Source of the DNA: an uncultured Sulfitobacter sp.
GTDB taxonomy: Bacteria; Pseudomonadota; Alphaproteobacteria; Rhodobacterales; Rhodobacteraceae
Direction: 5' to 3'
Length of the DNA stretch: 64,000 nt
Assembly (NCBI GenBank): GCA_913060815.1
Contig: CAJXSZ010000012.1
Span: 34,533 to 98,532, forward strand
The translations under genes were made by a program, and so were the position numbers. The notes under the pieces were generated by a model. The model searched no databases. It worked only from the letters and a program-made list of their open reading frames with translations, and was not told the origin of the DNA. Below, piece after piece: positions 34,923 through 43,694 of the stretch (positions within the stretch are counted from its first letter, which is position 1; the number at the start of each line of letters is the position of its first letter).

Positions 34923-36173
34923 ATGCCCGCACCCGCAGCGAACCTCAAAATCAACCCTGATCGTTTGTGGGACAGCCTGATGGAGATGGCGCAGATTGGC
35001 CCTGGTGTGGCTGGGGGCAACAACCGCCAGACACTGACCGATGAGGATGCCGAGGGCCGTGCGCTGTTTCAGCGTTGGTGCGAGGATGCGGGCTGTACCA
35101 TGGGACTTGATCAGATGGGCAACATGTTTGCGCGCCGCGAAGGCACGGATGCGGATGCGCTGCCTGTCTATGTAGGATCTCACCTTGATACGCAGCCCAC
35201 GGGCGGGAAATATGACGGTGTGCTGGGGGTGCTGGCGGGGCTGGAGCTTTTGCGCACGCTAAATGATCTGGGCATTCGGACCAAGCATCCCATTGTAGTG
35301 ACCAATTTTACCAATGAGGAAGGCACGCGTTTTGCTCCTGCGATGCTGTCCTCGGGAGTGTTTGCGGGGATCCACACGCAAGATTGGGCCTATGCCAAAA
35401 CGGACGCAGAGGGCAAATCCTTTGGTGATGAACTGGCGCGGATCGGCTGGCGCGGAGACGAAGAGGTGGGCGCGAGAAAGATGCACGCCTTCTTTGAGTT
35501 GCACATCGAGCAGGGGCCTATTCTGGAGGCTGAAGCCAAGGATATCGGCGTGGTCACCCATGGTCAGGGTCTGAGCTGGACGCAGGTTACCGTGACGGGC
35601 AAGGACAGCCACACAGGCTCTACCCCGATGCCTATGCGCAAGAATGCAGGGCTCGGCATGGCGCGGATATTGGACAAGGTAGACGAGATTGCGTGGAGCC
35701 ATGCGCCTCATGCTGTCGGGGCGGCGGGCCATATCGACGTCTTCCCCAACTCGCGCAATGTGATCCCTGGCAAGGTGGTCTTTACGGTTGATTTCCGGTC
35801 ACCCGATCTGACGGTGATCGAGGACATGGAGGCGCGCTTGCGCACCGAAGGGCAAACGATTGCCGACGAGATGGGGCTGGGCATTGAATTCGAAAAGGTC
35901 GGTGGTTTCGATCCTGTGGCCTTTGACGAAGGGTGCGTGACCGCTGTGCGCAACGCCGCCGAGCGATTGGGCTACAGTCATATGAACCTGATTTCGGGTG
36001 CGGGGCATGACGCGTGCTGGATCAATCGTGTGGCCCCGACGGCAATGGTGATGTGCCCATGCGTGGACGGGCTTTCGCATAATGAGGCGGAAGAGATCAC
36101 AAAGGACTGGGCGATGGCCGGGGCTGATGTGCTGCTTCATGCAGTTGTGGAGACGGCAGAAATTGTCGGGTGA
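34923..36173 (+). CDS. Zn-dependent beta-ureidopropionase / N-carbamoyl-amino-acid amidohydrolase
   Basis: This M20/ArgE-family hydrolase should cleave N-carbamoyl-beta-alanine (or N-carbamoyl-beta-aminoisobutyrate) to the beta-amino acid, CO2 and ammonia, the last step of reductive pyrimidine degradation. The 416-residue product shows the metal ligands in GSHLDTQPTGGKYDG, NEEGTRF and ELHIEQGP, the lid region SHTGSTPMPMRKNA and the late GAGHDA histidine. CAGGAG precedes the ATG at 34923; the longer frame from 34857 crosses the operator. It is followed by the dihydropyrimidinase gene 88 bases downstream. Confidence 0.9.
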   Translation: MPAPAANLKINPDRLWDSLMEMAQIGPGVAGGNNRQTLTDEDAEGRALFQRWCEDAGCTMGLDQMGNMFARREGTDADALPVYVGSHLDTQPTGGKYDGVLGVLAGLELLRTLNDLGIRTKHPIVVTNFTNEEGTRFAPAMLSSGVFAGIHTQDWAYAKTDAEGKSFGDELARIGWRGDEEVGARKMHAFFELHIEQGPILEAEAKDIGVVTHGQGLSWTQVTVTGKDSHTGSTPMPMRKNAGLGMARILDKVDEIAWSHAPHAVGAAGHIDVFPNSRNVIPGKVVFTVDFRSPDLTVIEDMEARLRTEGQTIADEMGLGIEFEKVGGFDPVAFDEGCVTAVRNAAERLGYSHMNLISGAGHDACWINRVAPTAMVMCPCVDGLSHNEAEEITKDWAMAGADVLLHAVVETAEIVG

Positions 36174-36199
36174 AACTGGTCTTGATATCCGGTGTCTGA

Positions 36200-36243
36200 T
36201 CGGGGCCAGCCCCGAACCCCGGGATATTTTTGACCAAAAGAAT
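36200..36243. repeat. Intergenic repeat, copy 1 (hairpin plus conserved tail)
   Basis: A TCGGGG-CCAG-CCCCGA hairpin (36200-36215) is followed by CCCCGGGATATTTTTGACC and AAAAGAA. The reverse complement of this unit matches the unit at 51628-51686 (TTCTTTTGGT, AAATATCCCGGGG and a GC hairpin with the same CTGG loop). It lies in the gap between the ureidopropionase and dihydropyrimidinase genes, where it may act as a transcription or processing signal. Confidence 0.6.
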
Positions 36244-36261
36244 TAGGATGGGAGAGCCGGG

Positions 36262-37722
36262 ATGAGCAAGGTAATCAAAGGCGGCACGGTCGTCACAGCG
36301 GATCGGACTTGGGTCGCGGATGTTTTGATCGAGGGGGAGGTGATCAAGCAGATCGGGACCGACCTTAAGGGCGATGAGTACATCGATGCGAGTGGGGCTT
36401 ATGTGATCCCTGGCGGGATTGATCCGCATACGCATCTGGAGATGCCGTTCATGGGGACCACGGCGGCGGAGACGTTCGAGAGCGGGACGTGGGCGGCAGC
36501 CGTGGGCGGGACCACGATGGTGGTGGATTTCTGTTTGCCAGGAGCAGACGGGGATTTGAAAAACGCGATCAATGAATGGCACCGCAAATCCGCGCCGCAG
36601 ATATGTTCGGACGTGGGATACCACATGGCGATCACGGGCTGGGACGAGAATGTGTTTAATGGCATGAAGGACGCCATTGATATGGGCGTCAACTCATTCA
36701 AGCACTTCATGGCCTACAAGGGCGCGTTGATGATCGAGGATGACGAGATGTTTGCCTCCTTCAAGCGCTGTGCCGAGCTTGGTGCGTTGCCGATGGTGCA
36801 TGCAGAGAACGGCGATCTGGTGGCCGAGTTACAGCAAAAGTATTTTGATCAGGGGATTACGGGGCCCGAGGGGCATGCCTATTCGCGCCCGCCCGAGTTG
36901 GAAGGTGAGGCTGCTAACCGTGCGATTACGATTGCGGATACGGCTGGTGTGCCCCTCTATATCGTACATGTATCCTGCGAGCAGACGCATGAGGCCATTC
37001 GCCGTGCGCGGCAAAAGGGCATGCGGGTCTATGGCGAGCCGTTGATCCAGTTTCTGACACTCGACGAATCTGAGTATTTCAACAAGGATTGGGACCATGC
37101 CGCGCGGCGCGTGATGTCGCCGCCATTCCGCAGTAAGGACCATCAGGACAGCCTCTGGGCGGGGTTGCAGTCGGGAAGCCTGCAAGTGGTGGCAACGGAT
37201 CACGCTGCCTTCTCGACGGAGCAAAAGCGCGCAGGGCGTGATGATTTCAGGATCATTCCGAATGGCTCCAACGGGCTTGAGGAGCGTCTGGCCGTGCTGT
37301 GGACCGAAGGTGTTGAGACAGGGCGTCTGACGATGAACGAGTTTGTCGCAGCGACATCGACCAATGTCGCGAAGATCTTGAACATCTATCCGCGCAAAGG
37401 CGCGATCGTTGAAGGCGCAGATGCGGATATTGTGGTTTGGGATCCGACGCTCACCAAGACAATCTCGCCCAGCAACCACCATTCGGTTCTCGACTACAAC
37501 GTGTTCGAGGGGTTCGAGGTGCGTGCGCAGAGCCGCTTTACCTTGAGCCGTGGGGAAGTGATCTGGGCGTGGGGGCAAAACTCGCAGCCCAATCCAGGGC
37601 GCGGAAGGTTCGTGCCACGGCCTGCATTCCCGTCGGCGAACGTAGCGCTGAGCAAGTGGAAAGAGTTGAATTCACCGAAGATGATCAAGCGGGACCCTTT
37701 GAATATTCCGGCGGGAATTTAA
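36262..37722 (+). CDS. hydA: Dihydropyrimidinase (D-hydantoinase)
   Basis: The 486-residue amidohydrolase opens the dihydrouracil/dihydrothymine ring to the N-carbamoyl-beta-amino acid. Metal-binding elements are in order: GGIDPHTHLEMPF (His-x-His), KHFMAYKG with the lysine expected to be carbamylated, VHAENGD, YIVHVSCEQ and the aspartate in VATDHAAF. Length and motif spacing are typical. With preT, preA and the ureidopropionase gene it completes the reductive pyrimidine pathway. A weak GGGAGA lies upstream of the ATG. Confidence 0.94.
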   Translation: MSKVIKGGTVVTADRTWVADVLIEGEVIKQIGTDLKGDEYIDASGAYVIPGGIDPHTHLEMPFMGTTAAETFESGTWAAAVGGTTMVVDFCLPGADGDLKNAINEWHRKSAPQICSDVGYHMAITGWDENVFNGMKDAIDMGVNSFKHFMAYKGALMIEDDEMFASFKRCAELGALPMVHAENGDLVAELQQKYFDQGITGPEGHAYSRPPELEGEAANRAITIADTAGVPLYIVHVSCEQTHEAIRRARQKGMRVYGEPLIQFLTLDESEYFNKDWDHAARRVMSPPFRSKDHQDSLWAGLQSGSLQVVATDHAAFSTEQKRAGRDDFRIIPNGSNGLEERLAVLWTEGVETGRLTMNEFVAATSTNVAKILNIYPRKGAIVEGADADIVVWDPTLTKTISPSNHHSVLDYNVFEGFEVRAQSRFTLSRGEVIWAWGQNSQPNPGRGRFVPRPAFPSANVALSKWKELNSPKMIKRDPLNIPAGI

Positions 37723-38132
37723 GTGGGGTTTTTGTCCGTGTTTAGGCCATATCTATCGCCCAGCTCGGATCTGGTCGACCGCGCAGCGCGGGGCCCCGCT
37801 ATAATGCTCAGGCTATTTGCAGGGGGAAAGACCACGAATATTTTTTGCCCAGATGAAGTGCCAGTATCAATATATCCGGCGGAGGATACGGTTAGGGATA
37901 CAGCATCGCATTATTATGACGATCTCGAAGGACACAAGTTGGAGCGCCCATATGGTTTTGAGAATGGTGCGACGGGTTCGTGGATGCGCGCTTTGTTAGG
38001 CGCAGGGGGGCGACAGCCAAAGGCTTCCAGCTCTATATGCGCTGGTCACCAAACTGTTTGGCCGTTCTTCAGGACGTCTGATTACAAGACTGCCTTGGCC
38101 CACCCAACGCGACTAACTGCAAAGATACTTTA
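37723..38132. other. 410-base gap between hydA and the ABC transporter genes
   Basis: I see no convincing gene here. A plus-strand frame across it has no start context or recognisable family. It contains a perfect 12-bp palindrome GCGGGGCCCCGC (37788-37799) followed directly by TATAAT (37800-37805). The upstream -35 match is poor (TCGACC at 37775, spacing 19). The palindrome may end the hydA message, and the TATAAT may start the transporter message. Confidence 0.4.
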
Positions 38133-38906
38133 ATGACAGTAATATCCGCTAAAGACCTAGACCTCACCTTCCAAACCAACGATGGCCCCGTGCATGCGCT
38201 TAAGGGGGTCAACCTCGACATCAAGCAAGGCGACTTCGTCAGCTTCATCGGCCCGTCTGGCTGTGGCAAGACGACATTTCTGCGGGTAATGGCGGATTTG
38301 GAGCAGCCTACAGGCGGGCAGATAACCGTGAATGGTGTGTCCCCTCAGGCAGCGCGTGAGGCGCGGGCTTATGGCTATGTGTTTCAGGCAGCGGGGCTTT
38401 ATCCTTGGCGTACGATTGGCGGGAACATTCGCCTGCCACTTGAGATAATGGGCGTGCCGAAGGCCGAGCATGCAGAGCGGGTGGCACGGGTGCTGGAACT
38501 GGTGGAACTGGCAGGGTTTGAGAACAAGTTTCCTTGGCAATTGAGTGGCGGAATGCAGCAGCGGGCGAGCATTGCGCGGGCTCTTTCGTTCAATGCCGAC
38601 TTGTTGCTCATGGACGAGCCGTTCGGCGCGTTGGATGAGATTGTGAGGGACCATCTGAATGAGCAGCTTCTGCATCTGTGGGAGCGGACGGGTAAGACAA
38701 TCGCCTTCGTCACACACTCAATTCCCGAGGCAGTATATTTGAGTACCAAGATTGTTGTGATGTCCCCGCGGCCGGGGCGTATTACAGATGTGATCGAGAG
38801 CACGTTGCCGAAAGAGCGGCCTTTGGAGATTCGCGAAAGCCCCGAGTTTTTGGAGATCGCGCATCGCGTGCGCGAGGGATTGCGGGCGGGACATCTGGAT
38901 GAATGA
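38133..38906 (+). CDS. ABC transporter ATP-binding protein (SsuB/ThiZ type)
   Basis: The 257-residue ATPase has Walker A GPSGCGKTTFLRVMADLEQP, the Q-loop FQAAGLYPWRTI, signature LSGGMQQRASIARAL, Walker B LLMDEPFGALDEI and H-loop FVTHSIPEAV. This is the nitrate/sulfonate/taurine/thiamine-precursor subfamily. Two permease genes and an NMT1/THI5-type binding-protein gene follow. No clear ribosome site precedes ATG 38133. In this context the imported substrate is probably a pyrimidine or related ureido compound, which is inference. Confidence 0.92.
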   Translation: MTVISAKDLDLTFQTNDGPVHALKGVNLDIKQGDFVSFIGPSGCGKTTFLRVMADLEQPTGGQITVNGVSPQAAREARAYGYVFQAAGLYPWRTIGGNIRLPLEIMGVPKAEHAERVARVLELVELAGFENKFPWQLSGGMQQRASIARALSFNADLLLMDEPFGALDEIVRDHLNEQLLHLWERTGKTIAFVTHSIPEAVYLSTKIVVMSPRPGRITDVIESTLPKERPLEIRESPEFLEIAHRVREGLRAGHLDE

Positions 38907-38951
38907 TGCTGTGCGACACGCGTCTGCGACGACACCCTATCTTCTCGGCGC

Positions 38952-39893
38952 ATGGGTAAGGGGGGCTTTGTGGTGAAATCAGTCTTGCCTGTGTTGACCG
39001 TGATCGCCGCAATCATCGGGATCTGGCTGCTTGCTGTGATCCCCATGAATATGCACCTCGTGGCGGATCAGGCCCAACGGGACGGTGCTGTGGTTTCGCC
39101 CGAGACACCCAAGGAACGACAGGAATTGAGTGGGGTGCGTTTGGCCGTGCAAAACGTCGATTTGATTCCGCTGACCTATCAATTCAAGCGTCCACGACTG
39201 CCTGCGCCGCAGCAAGTTGCGGGAGAGATGTTTGATACGATCTTTGCCAAGAAAGTCACCTCGAAGCGGTCGCTTGTCTATCATGGCTGGGTGACGCTGG
39301 CCCCGACGTTGTTGGGGTTTGTGATTGGTACAGGGCTGGGGATTCTTCTGGCTGTCGGGATTGTCTATAGCCGTGTGATGGACCGGTCCGTCATGCCATG
39401 GGCGATTGTCAGTCAGACAATTCCGATTTTGGCGCTGGCACCGATGGTGATTGTTGTGCTCGGCTCGATGGGGATTCAGGGGTTGTTTCCGAAATCGTTG
39501 ATCGCGGCATATCTTTCATTCTTTCCAGTTGTTGTGGGAATGGTGAAAGGACTGCGCAGCCCGTCTGCGATGCAGTTGGACCTGCTGCGAACGTACAACG
39601 CGTCGAGCTCTCAAGGGTTTTGGTCGCTAAGGCTACCCGCTTCTGCGCCGTATCTCTTTGCCTCGCTCAAGATCGGCATTTCGGCCTCATTGGTCGGGAC
39701 GATTGTGGCGGAGCTGCCGACAGGTGCGCGTGCAGGGTTAGGGGCGCGGATGTTGGTCGGGGACCAGTACGGCCAACCTTTGGTCAGCTGGGCCGCACTC
39801 TTTGCTGCTGCTTTGACGGCGGCGGCGTTAGTGGGAATATTCAGTGCGATTGAGCGGATGACGCTGCGGCGTATGGGGATGGCTGCGGCATGA
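38952..39893 (+). CDS. ABC transporter permease (SsuC type), subunit 1
   Basis: The 313-residue protein has an N-terminal helix (VLPVLTVIAAIIGIWLLAVI), a periplasmic-looking stretch of about 80 residues, then five or six helices with the EAA-type coupling loop LPASAPYLFASLKIGISASL and GTIVAELPTGARAGLG. The extra N-terminal helix and long loop are unusual for this family. GTG codons at 38970 or 38973 have a better ribosome site (AAGGGG) than ATG 38952, so the start may be six or seven codons later. Its stop overlaps the second permease start by four bases. Confidence 0.87.
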   Translation: MGKGGFVVKSVLPVLTVIAAIIGIWLLAVIPMNMHLVADQAQRDGAVVSPETPKERQELSGVRLAVQNVDLIPLTYQFKRPRLPAPQQVAGEMFDTIFAKKVTSKRSLVYHGWVTLAPTLLGFVIGTGLGILLAVGIVYSRVMDRSVMPWAIVSQTIPILALAPMVIVVLGSMGIQGLFPKSLIAAYLSFFPVVVGMVKGLRSPSAMQLDLLRTYNASSSQGFWSLRLPASAPYLFASLKIGISASLVGTIVAELPTGARAGLGARMLVGDQYGQPLVSWAALFAAALTAAALVGIFSAIERMTLRRMGMAAA

Positions 39894-40732
39894 TTTATGT
39901 TTTGCTGGCATGTGTGATCTGGGCGGCAGGGTGGCTGCTCAATGTGCGTCTATCGAATGGGCCGCAGGGCGATAACCGTTTGGTGAAATTTGCGGTGCCG
40001 ACAATTTTCGGTCTGACTATCGTAGTTGTCTGGGAGTTAATGGTGCGCGGGTTCGAGGTGAATCCTGTGATCCTGCCCGCACCCTTGGCGGTGATAGAAC
40101 GAATGATGCAGGAAGGATCCATCCTGTGGGCAGATTTCAAGCAGACCGTGCTCAAGGGCGCTTTGGTTGGCTATCTGATCGGGATGTGGGCGGCGTTTGT
40201 AGTTGCTGTACTGGCGGACCGGTCGGAGTTTCTGACGCGGGGGATTTTGCCCGTGGGCAGCTTCATGGCGGCTTTGCCGATTGTGGGTACTGCCCCCATT
40301 CTGGTGCGCTGGTTGGGGAGCGATTGGCATTCCAAGGCGGCGGTAGTGGCAGTCATGGTGTTCTTCCCGATCCTTGTGAATACTGTTGCGGGACTTAAAG
40401 ATACGAGCGGCATGCAGCGTGATCTGATGCGCACCTATGCGGCGGGATATTGGGCGAGCCTTTTCAAGCTCCGTCTGCCAGCTGCGGCGCCTTTCATCTT
40501 TAACGGGCTCAAGATTGGGACCACGCTGGCGCTGATCGGGGCGATTGTTGCTGAATTTTTCGGCTCTCCGACTGTCGGGATGGGGTTTCGGATATCAACG
40601 AGCTTCGGGCAGCTTGCACTCGATATGGTCTGGGCCGAGATTGTGGTGGCAGCTGTCGCGGGCAGTGCATTCTATGGCTTGGTGACATGGATCGAAAAAC
40701 GGGTAACCTTCTGGCACCCGTCACAGAGATAA
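39890..40732 (+). CDS. ABC transporter permease (SsuC type), subunit 2
   Basis: A 280-residue membrane protein with six helices, beginning MIYVLLACVIWAAGWLL, and the coupling loop LPAAAPFIFNGLKIGTTLAL followed by GAIVAEFFGSPTVGMG. It overlaps the preceding permease gene by four bases, so the two probably form a heterodimer with the ATPase at 38133. Confidence 0.9.
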   Translation: MIYVLLACVIWAAGWLLNVRLSNGPQGDNRLVKFAVPTIFGLTIVVVWELMVRGFEVNPVILPAPLAVIERMMQEGSILWADFKQTVLKGALVGYLIGMWAAFVVAVLADRSEFLTRGILPVGSFMAALPIVGTAPILVRWLGSDWHSKAAVVAVMVFFPILVNTVAGLKDTSGMQRDLMRTYAAGYWASLFKLRLPAAAPFIFNGLKIGTTLALIGAIVAEFFGSPTVGMGFRISTSFGQLALDMVWAEIVVAAVAGSAFYGLVTWIEKRVTFWHPSQR

Positions 40733-40801
40733 AAACGACGATAACGATGATCCCGATAAACGGGGCACGTAGTATTAACCAACCGACTTGGAGGTCGAAA
40801 G

Positions 40802-41797
40802 ATGAAGAATATGATGATTGCAGCGGCATGTGCCGCAGGAATGGCCGCAGCGCCAGTGTTTGCGGATGGTCACGCCAATACGGTAACCTTGCAGCTACAG
40901 TGGGTCACGCAATCGCAATTTGCGGGCTATTATGTAGCGCAGGATAAGGGTTTCTATGACGAAGAGGGTCTGGACGTCACGATCCTGCCCGGTGGTCCCG
41001 ATATCGCTCCGCCACAGGTTCTGGCAGGCGGCGGCGCGGATGCGATGCTCAACTGGATGCCTTCGGCGCTAGCCGCGCGTGAAAAGGGTCTGCCTGTTGT
41101 GAACATCGCCCAGCCGTTCAAGACATCTGGCCTGATGCTGACCTGCTGGAAGGATACGGGCATCACGAGCGTGCAGGACTTTAAGGGCAAGACCATCGGC
41201 GTCTGGTTCTTTGGCAATGAATATCCGTTCCTGTCATGGATGTCGCAGGAAGGGATCAGCACCGACGGCGGCGAGGACGGTGTGACCGTGCTCAAGCAGG
41301 GCTTCAACGTTGATCCATTGCTCCAGCGTGAAGCGGATTGTATCTCGACGATGACGTACAACGAGTACGGTCAGGTGCTTGATGCGGGTGTGAAGCCCGA
41401 TGAGCTGATCACCTTCAAATATGAGGATCAGGGCGTTGCGACCCTTGAAGACGGTATCTGGGTTCTCGAGGATAACCTCACGGACGAGGTGTTTGTCGAC
41501 AAGATGACCCGCTTTGTGCGCGCATCTATGAAAGGCTGGAAGTACGCTGAGGAGAACCCTGAGGAAGCGGGCGCTATCATCATCGAGAACGATGAGACAG
41601 GTGCGCAATCTGAAGAGGCACAAGTGCGCATGATGAAGGAAGTGGCAAAGCTGACCGCGGGGTCTGATGGCACATTGGCCGAAGCTGATTTCCAGCGGAC
41701 GGTGGATACGCTGCTCGCGGGTGGCTCTGATCCTGTCATCTCCAAGCAGCCCGAGGGCGCATGGACCAGCGTCATCACGGATGCTGCGTTGAACTAA
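40802..41797 (+). CDS. ABC transporter substrate-binding protein, NMT1/THI5-like
   Basis: The 331-residue periplasmic binding protein has a signal peptide (MKNMMIAAACAAGMAAAPVFA) and the NMT1/THI5 start LQLQWVTQSQFAGYYVAQDK, with YDEEGLDVTILPGGPDI following. Family members bind thiamine-pyrimidine precursors, riboflavin, sulfonates or related compounds. Because it sits downstream of the reductive pyrimidine genes, uracil, thymine, a dihydropyrimidine or hydantoin are candidates. AGGTCGAAAG precedes the ATG. A strong terminator follows. Confidence 0.9.
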   Translation: MKNMMIAAACAAGMAAAPVFADGHANTVTLQLQWVTQSQFAGYYVAQDKGFYDEEGLDVTILPGGPDIAPPQVLAGGGADAMLNWMPSALAAREKGLPVVNIAQPFKTSGLMLTCWKDTGITSVQDFKGKTIGVWFFGNEYPFLSWMSQEGISTDGGEDGVTVLKQGFNVDPLLQREADCISTMTYNEYGQVLDAGVKPDELITFKYEDQGVATLEDGIWVLEDNLTDEVFVDKMTRFVRASMKGWKYAEENPEEAGAIIIENDETGAQSEEAQVRMMKEVAKLTAGSDGTLAEADFQRTVDTLLAGGSDPVISKQPEGAWTSVITDAALN

Positions 41798-41817
41798 ATC
41801 TAACGGCTTTAGATAGA

Positions 41818-41847
41818 GGGCCTGCGGTCAAACGCGGGCCCTTTTTT
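41818..41847 (+). terminator. Rho-independent terminator after the ABC transporter genes
   Basis: GGGCCTGCG (41818-41826) pairs with CGCGGGCCC (41833-41841) around a GTCAAA loop and is followed by six T residues (41842-41847). It ends the transporter unit and lies before the convergent hemolysin III gene. Confidence 0.88.
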
Positions 41848-41852
41848 CGTGC

Positions 41853-42491
41853 CTAGAACAGCGCGATCCAGATCCCTGCAAACATCGCGATGCCACCAAA
41901 GTTCACCCACATGTGCCAAATGCCATAGCGGTAGGGCATGGTTCTGCGCGCATAGAACATGGTTCCGATGACATAGCAGGCGGCCCCGATCAGGATGCAC
42001 CATAGGGTCACGATCGGAACATTCGTCATATCGGGCAATGCACATAGCCCCAGTGCGCCAAGTGCGAGATAGGAGGCAGTTGACCAGCGCGACTGCACCG
42101 TTTCGTTGGTGATCTTGTTCCAGACAGCCAAAATCGTCAGCCCCCAGCACAGCCACAACAGGGTCATTGTCCACGTGGTGTTGGCCTGAACAAAGAATGG
42201 CGTGAATGTGCCAGTGATGCTGGGGTAGATCGCCGCGTGATCAATGCGTCGCAACAGCTTGCGGCGGGTGTGCCATGGGGAGAAGTGGTAGAAACACGAT
42301 GCCAGATTGGAAACCAAAGCGCAGAGCACATAGACTTTCACGGCGACCACCAGCTTGGCCTCGAGCAGGGCGCCCGCCCGCCAGATCAGTGCAGTTCCCG
42401 CCGTGAGAATGAGGAAAAGCCCCACCGCATGAACAAGCATGTCTGCTTTGCGGTAAGAGGCGTTGGTGCTGGGGTAGGTGTGCTGGGTCAT
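41853..42491 (-). CDS. Hemolysin III / PAQR family membrane protein
   Basis: The 212-residue protein has about seven hydrophobic helices and the PAQR/HlyIII histidine pattern: SCFYHFSPWHTRR, RIDHAAIYPSITGTFTPFF and IWHMWVNFGGIAMF. These residues bind zinc in family members, which may be membrane amidohydrolases; haemolysis is not implied. ATG 42491 (MTQHTYPST) has GAG six bases ahead; other in-frame starts at 42497 and 42563 are possible. It is convergent with the transporter genes. Confidence 0.85.
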   Translation of the reverse strand: MTQHTYPSTNASYRKADMLVHAVGLFLILTAGTALIWRAGALLEAKLVVAVKVYVLCALVSNLASCFYHFSPWHTRRKLLRRIDHAAIYPSITGTFTPFFVQANTTWTMTLLWLCWGLTILAVWNKITNETVQSRWSTASYLALGALGLCALPDMTNVPIVTLWCILIGAACYVIGTMFYARRTMPYRYGIWHMWVNFGGIAMFAGIWIALF

Positions 42492-42728
42492 GCGCATCTC
42501 GGGCTTAGGATAGTCTTGCGCTACTGTTTCCCGGCGCAGCTGTCCAGAATGCCGATGCGTCAAACGCGCGCTGGCTTGATTTGGTATTGCACCCGATAGG
42601 TGTGTGCTGTTCCAGAGCCTAGCTAGAGGCTTAGATCGGTGTGTCTGCGACGCTTCCTATTGCTCGCCTCCTCCTTGTCGGTGTTTGCGCCTATTGTTTG
42701 CAGTTGAGGATAGCTTGTTAAAGAAAAA

Positions 42729-42750
42729 GGGCCGGCGCAGATGCCAGCCC
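42729..42750 (-). terminator. Rho-independent terminator after the L,D-transpeptidase gene
   Basis: Read on the minus strand, GGGCTGGC pairs with GCCGGCCC around an ATCTGC loop, followed by TTTTTCTTT (plus-strand 42719-42728). It lies 28 bases after the stop of the minus-strand transpeptidase gene. The rest of 42492-42777 shows nothing else that I can interpret. Confidence 0.8.
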
Positions 42751-42777
42751 TTTCTCACAAATTCGATTTCTTGGAGC

Positions 42778-43329
42778 TTACACAACCGTAACGGTCGTTC
42801 CGATTGGAACGCGCTGGTACAGGTCTTTCACGTGCTCGTTGAGCATGCGGATACAGCCGTTAGACACCGAGCGGCCAATTGATTTGGGGGCTGTGGTGCC
42901 GTGGATACGGAAGAACGTGTCGCGACCATTCTGGAACAGGTACAAAGCACGCGCGCCAAGCGGATTGTCAGGGCCACCGGGCTGGGCATCCGTGTTGCCA
43001 ACGAAACGTGCGTATGCGCTTGGGTCGCGCTCGATCATCTCGTTTGTTGGACGCCAAGTGGGCCATTCTTTCTTTGCACCGATGGTTGCGGTGCCTGTAA
43101 ATTCAAGCCCAGCGCGACCAACACCAACGCCGTAGCGGCGGGCTTGTCCGACGTCGGTCACGAAATAAAGGTAATAGCTGCGCGGAAGAATGATCAATTC
43201 ACCGACTTTGTAGCTCTTCTTGATCCGCACATTTTGGGGCGTGGGATCAAAAGCAACGGATTGGGCTGTAACGACCTGAGGCAGAGCGGTCGCAGCAAGC
43301 GAGCTGGCAATAAATGTACGGCGGCGCAT
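42778..43329 (-). CDS. L,D-transpeptidase (YkuD domain)
   Basis: YkuD enzymes make 3-3 peptidoglycan cross-links or attach lipoproteins to the wall. The 183-residue product has an export signal with a Tat-like MRRRTFIASSLAATALP start, and the catalytic stretch HGTTAPKSIGRSVSNGCIRM, where the histidine, SNGC cysteine and arginine are the active-site residues. The LYFVTDVGQARRYGVGVG strand is typical. AAGGA precedes the ATG at 43329. A terminator follows. Confidence 0.92.
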   Translation of the reverse strand: MRRRTFIASSLAATALPQVVTAQSVAFDPTPQNVRIKKSYKVGELIILPRSYYLYFVTDVGQARRYGVGVGRAGLEFTGTATIGAKKEWPTWRPTNEMIERDPSAYARFVGNTDAQPGGPDNPLGARALYLFQNGRDTFFRIHGTTAPKSIGRSVSNGCIRMLNEHVKDLYQRVPIGTTVTVV

Positions 43330-43400
43330 GTGGTGTTCCTTGTGCAGCATGGAGTTGCATTATTTTCGCTATGTGTAGCGATTATTCAACCCTAGAACAC

Positions 43401-43432
43401 AAAAACCGACCATCCGTTGCAGAATGGTCGGT
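43401..43432 (-). terminator. Rho-independent terminator after the cold-shock gene
   Basis: On the minus strand ACCGACCAT (43432-43424) pairs with ATGGTCGGT (43413-43405) around a ten-base loop and is followed by a T run (43405-43401). It lies 55 bases after the cold-shock stop codon. Confidence 0.8.
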
Positions 43433-43487
43433 CAAATCTTCGTGTGGTGCAGAAGCCAGCCTATGGCGTGGCCCGTGCTGTCAGCCT

Positions 43488-43694
43488 TTAGGCGAGTGCG
43501 ATGTTTGTCGCAGATTCGCGACCATCACGGCCTGCTTCGATATCGAAGGTCACTTTCTGATTATCGGCCAGACCTGTCAGGCCTGCGCGCTCAACAGCCG
43601 AGATGTGTACAAACACGTCTTTGCTGCCACCATCGGGTGCGATAAAGCCGAAGCCTTTTGTTGTGTTAAACCATTTTACGGTGCCAGTAGCCAT
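43488..43694 (-). CDS. Cold-shock protein (CspA family)
   Basis: A 68-residue single cold-shock domain, MATGTVKWFNTTKGFGFIAP, with RNP1 (KGFGFI) and RNP2 (VFVHIS) intact, so it should bind single-stranded RNA or DNA as an RNA chaperone. GGAG lies eight bases before the ATG. An in-frame ATG further upstream would add 11 residues not found in the family. The upstream leader can fold (see 43718-43737), a frequent control feature of these genes. Confidence 0.95.
   Translation of the reverse strand: MATGTVKWFNTTKGFGFIAPDGGSKDVFVHISAVERAGLTGLADNQKVTFDIEAGRDGRESATNIALA

Noticed and set aside
37723..38133. A 136-residue plus-strand frame between hydA and the ABC genes
   Set aside because: It begins with GTG with no ribosome site right at the hydA stop, and the translation shows no known motif or coding-like composition.
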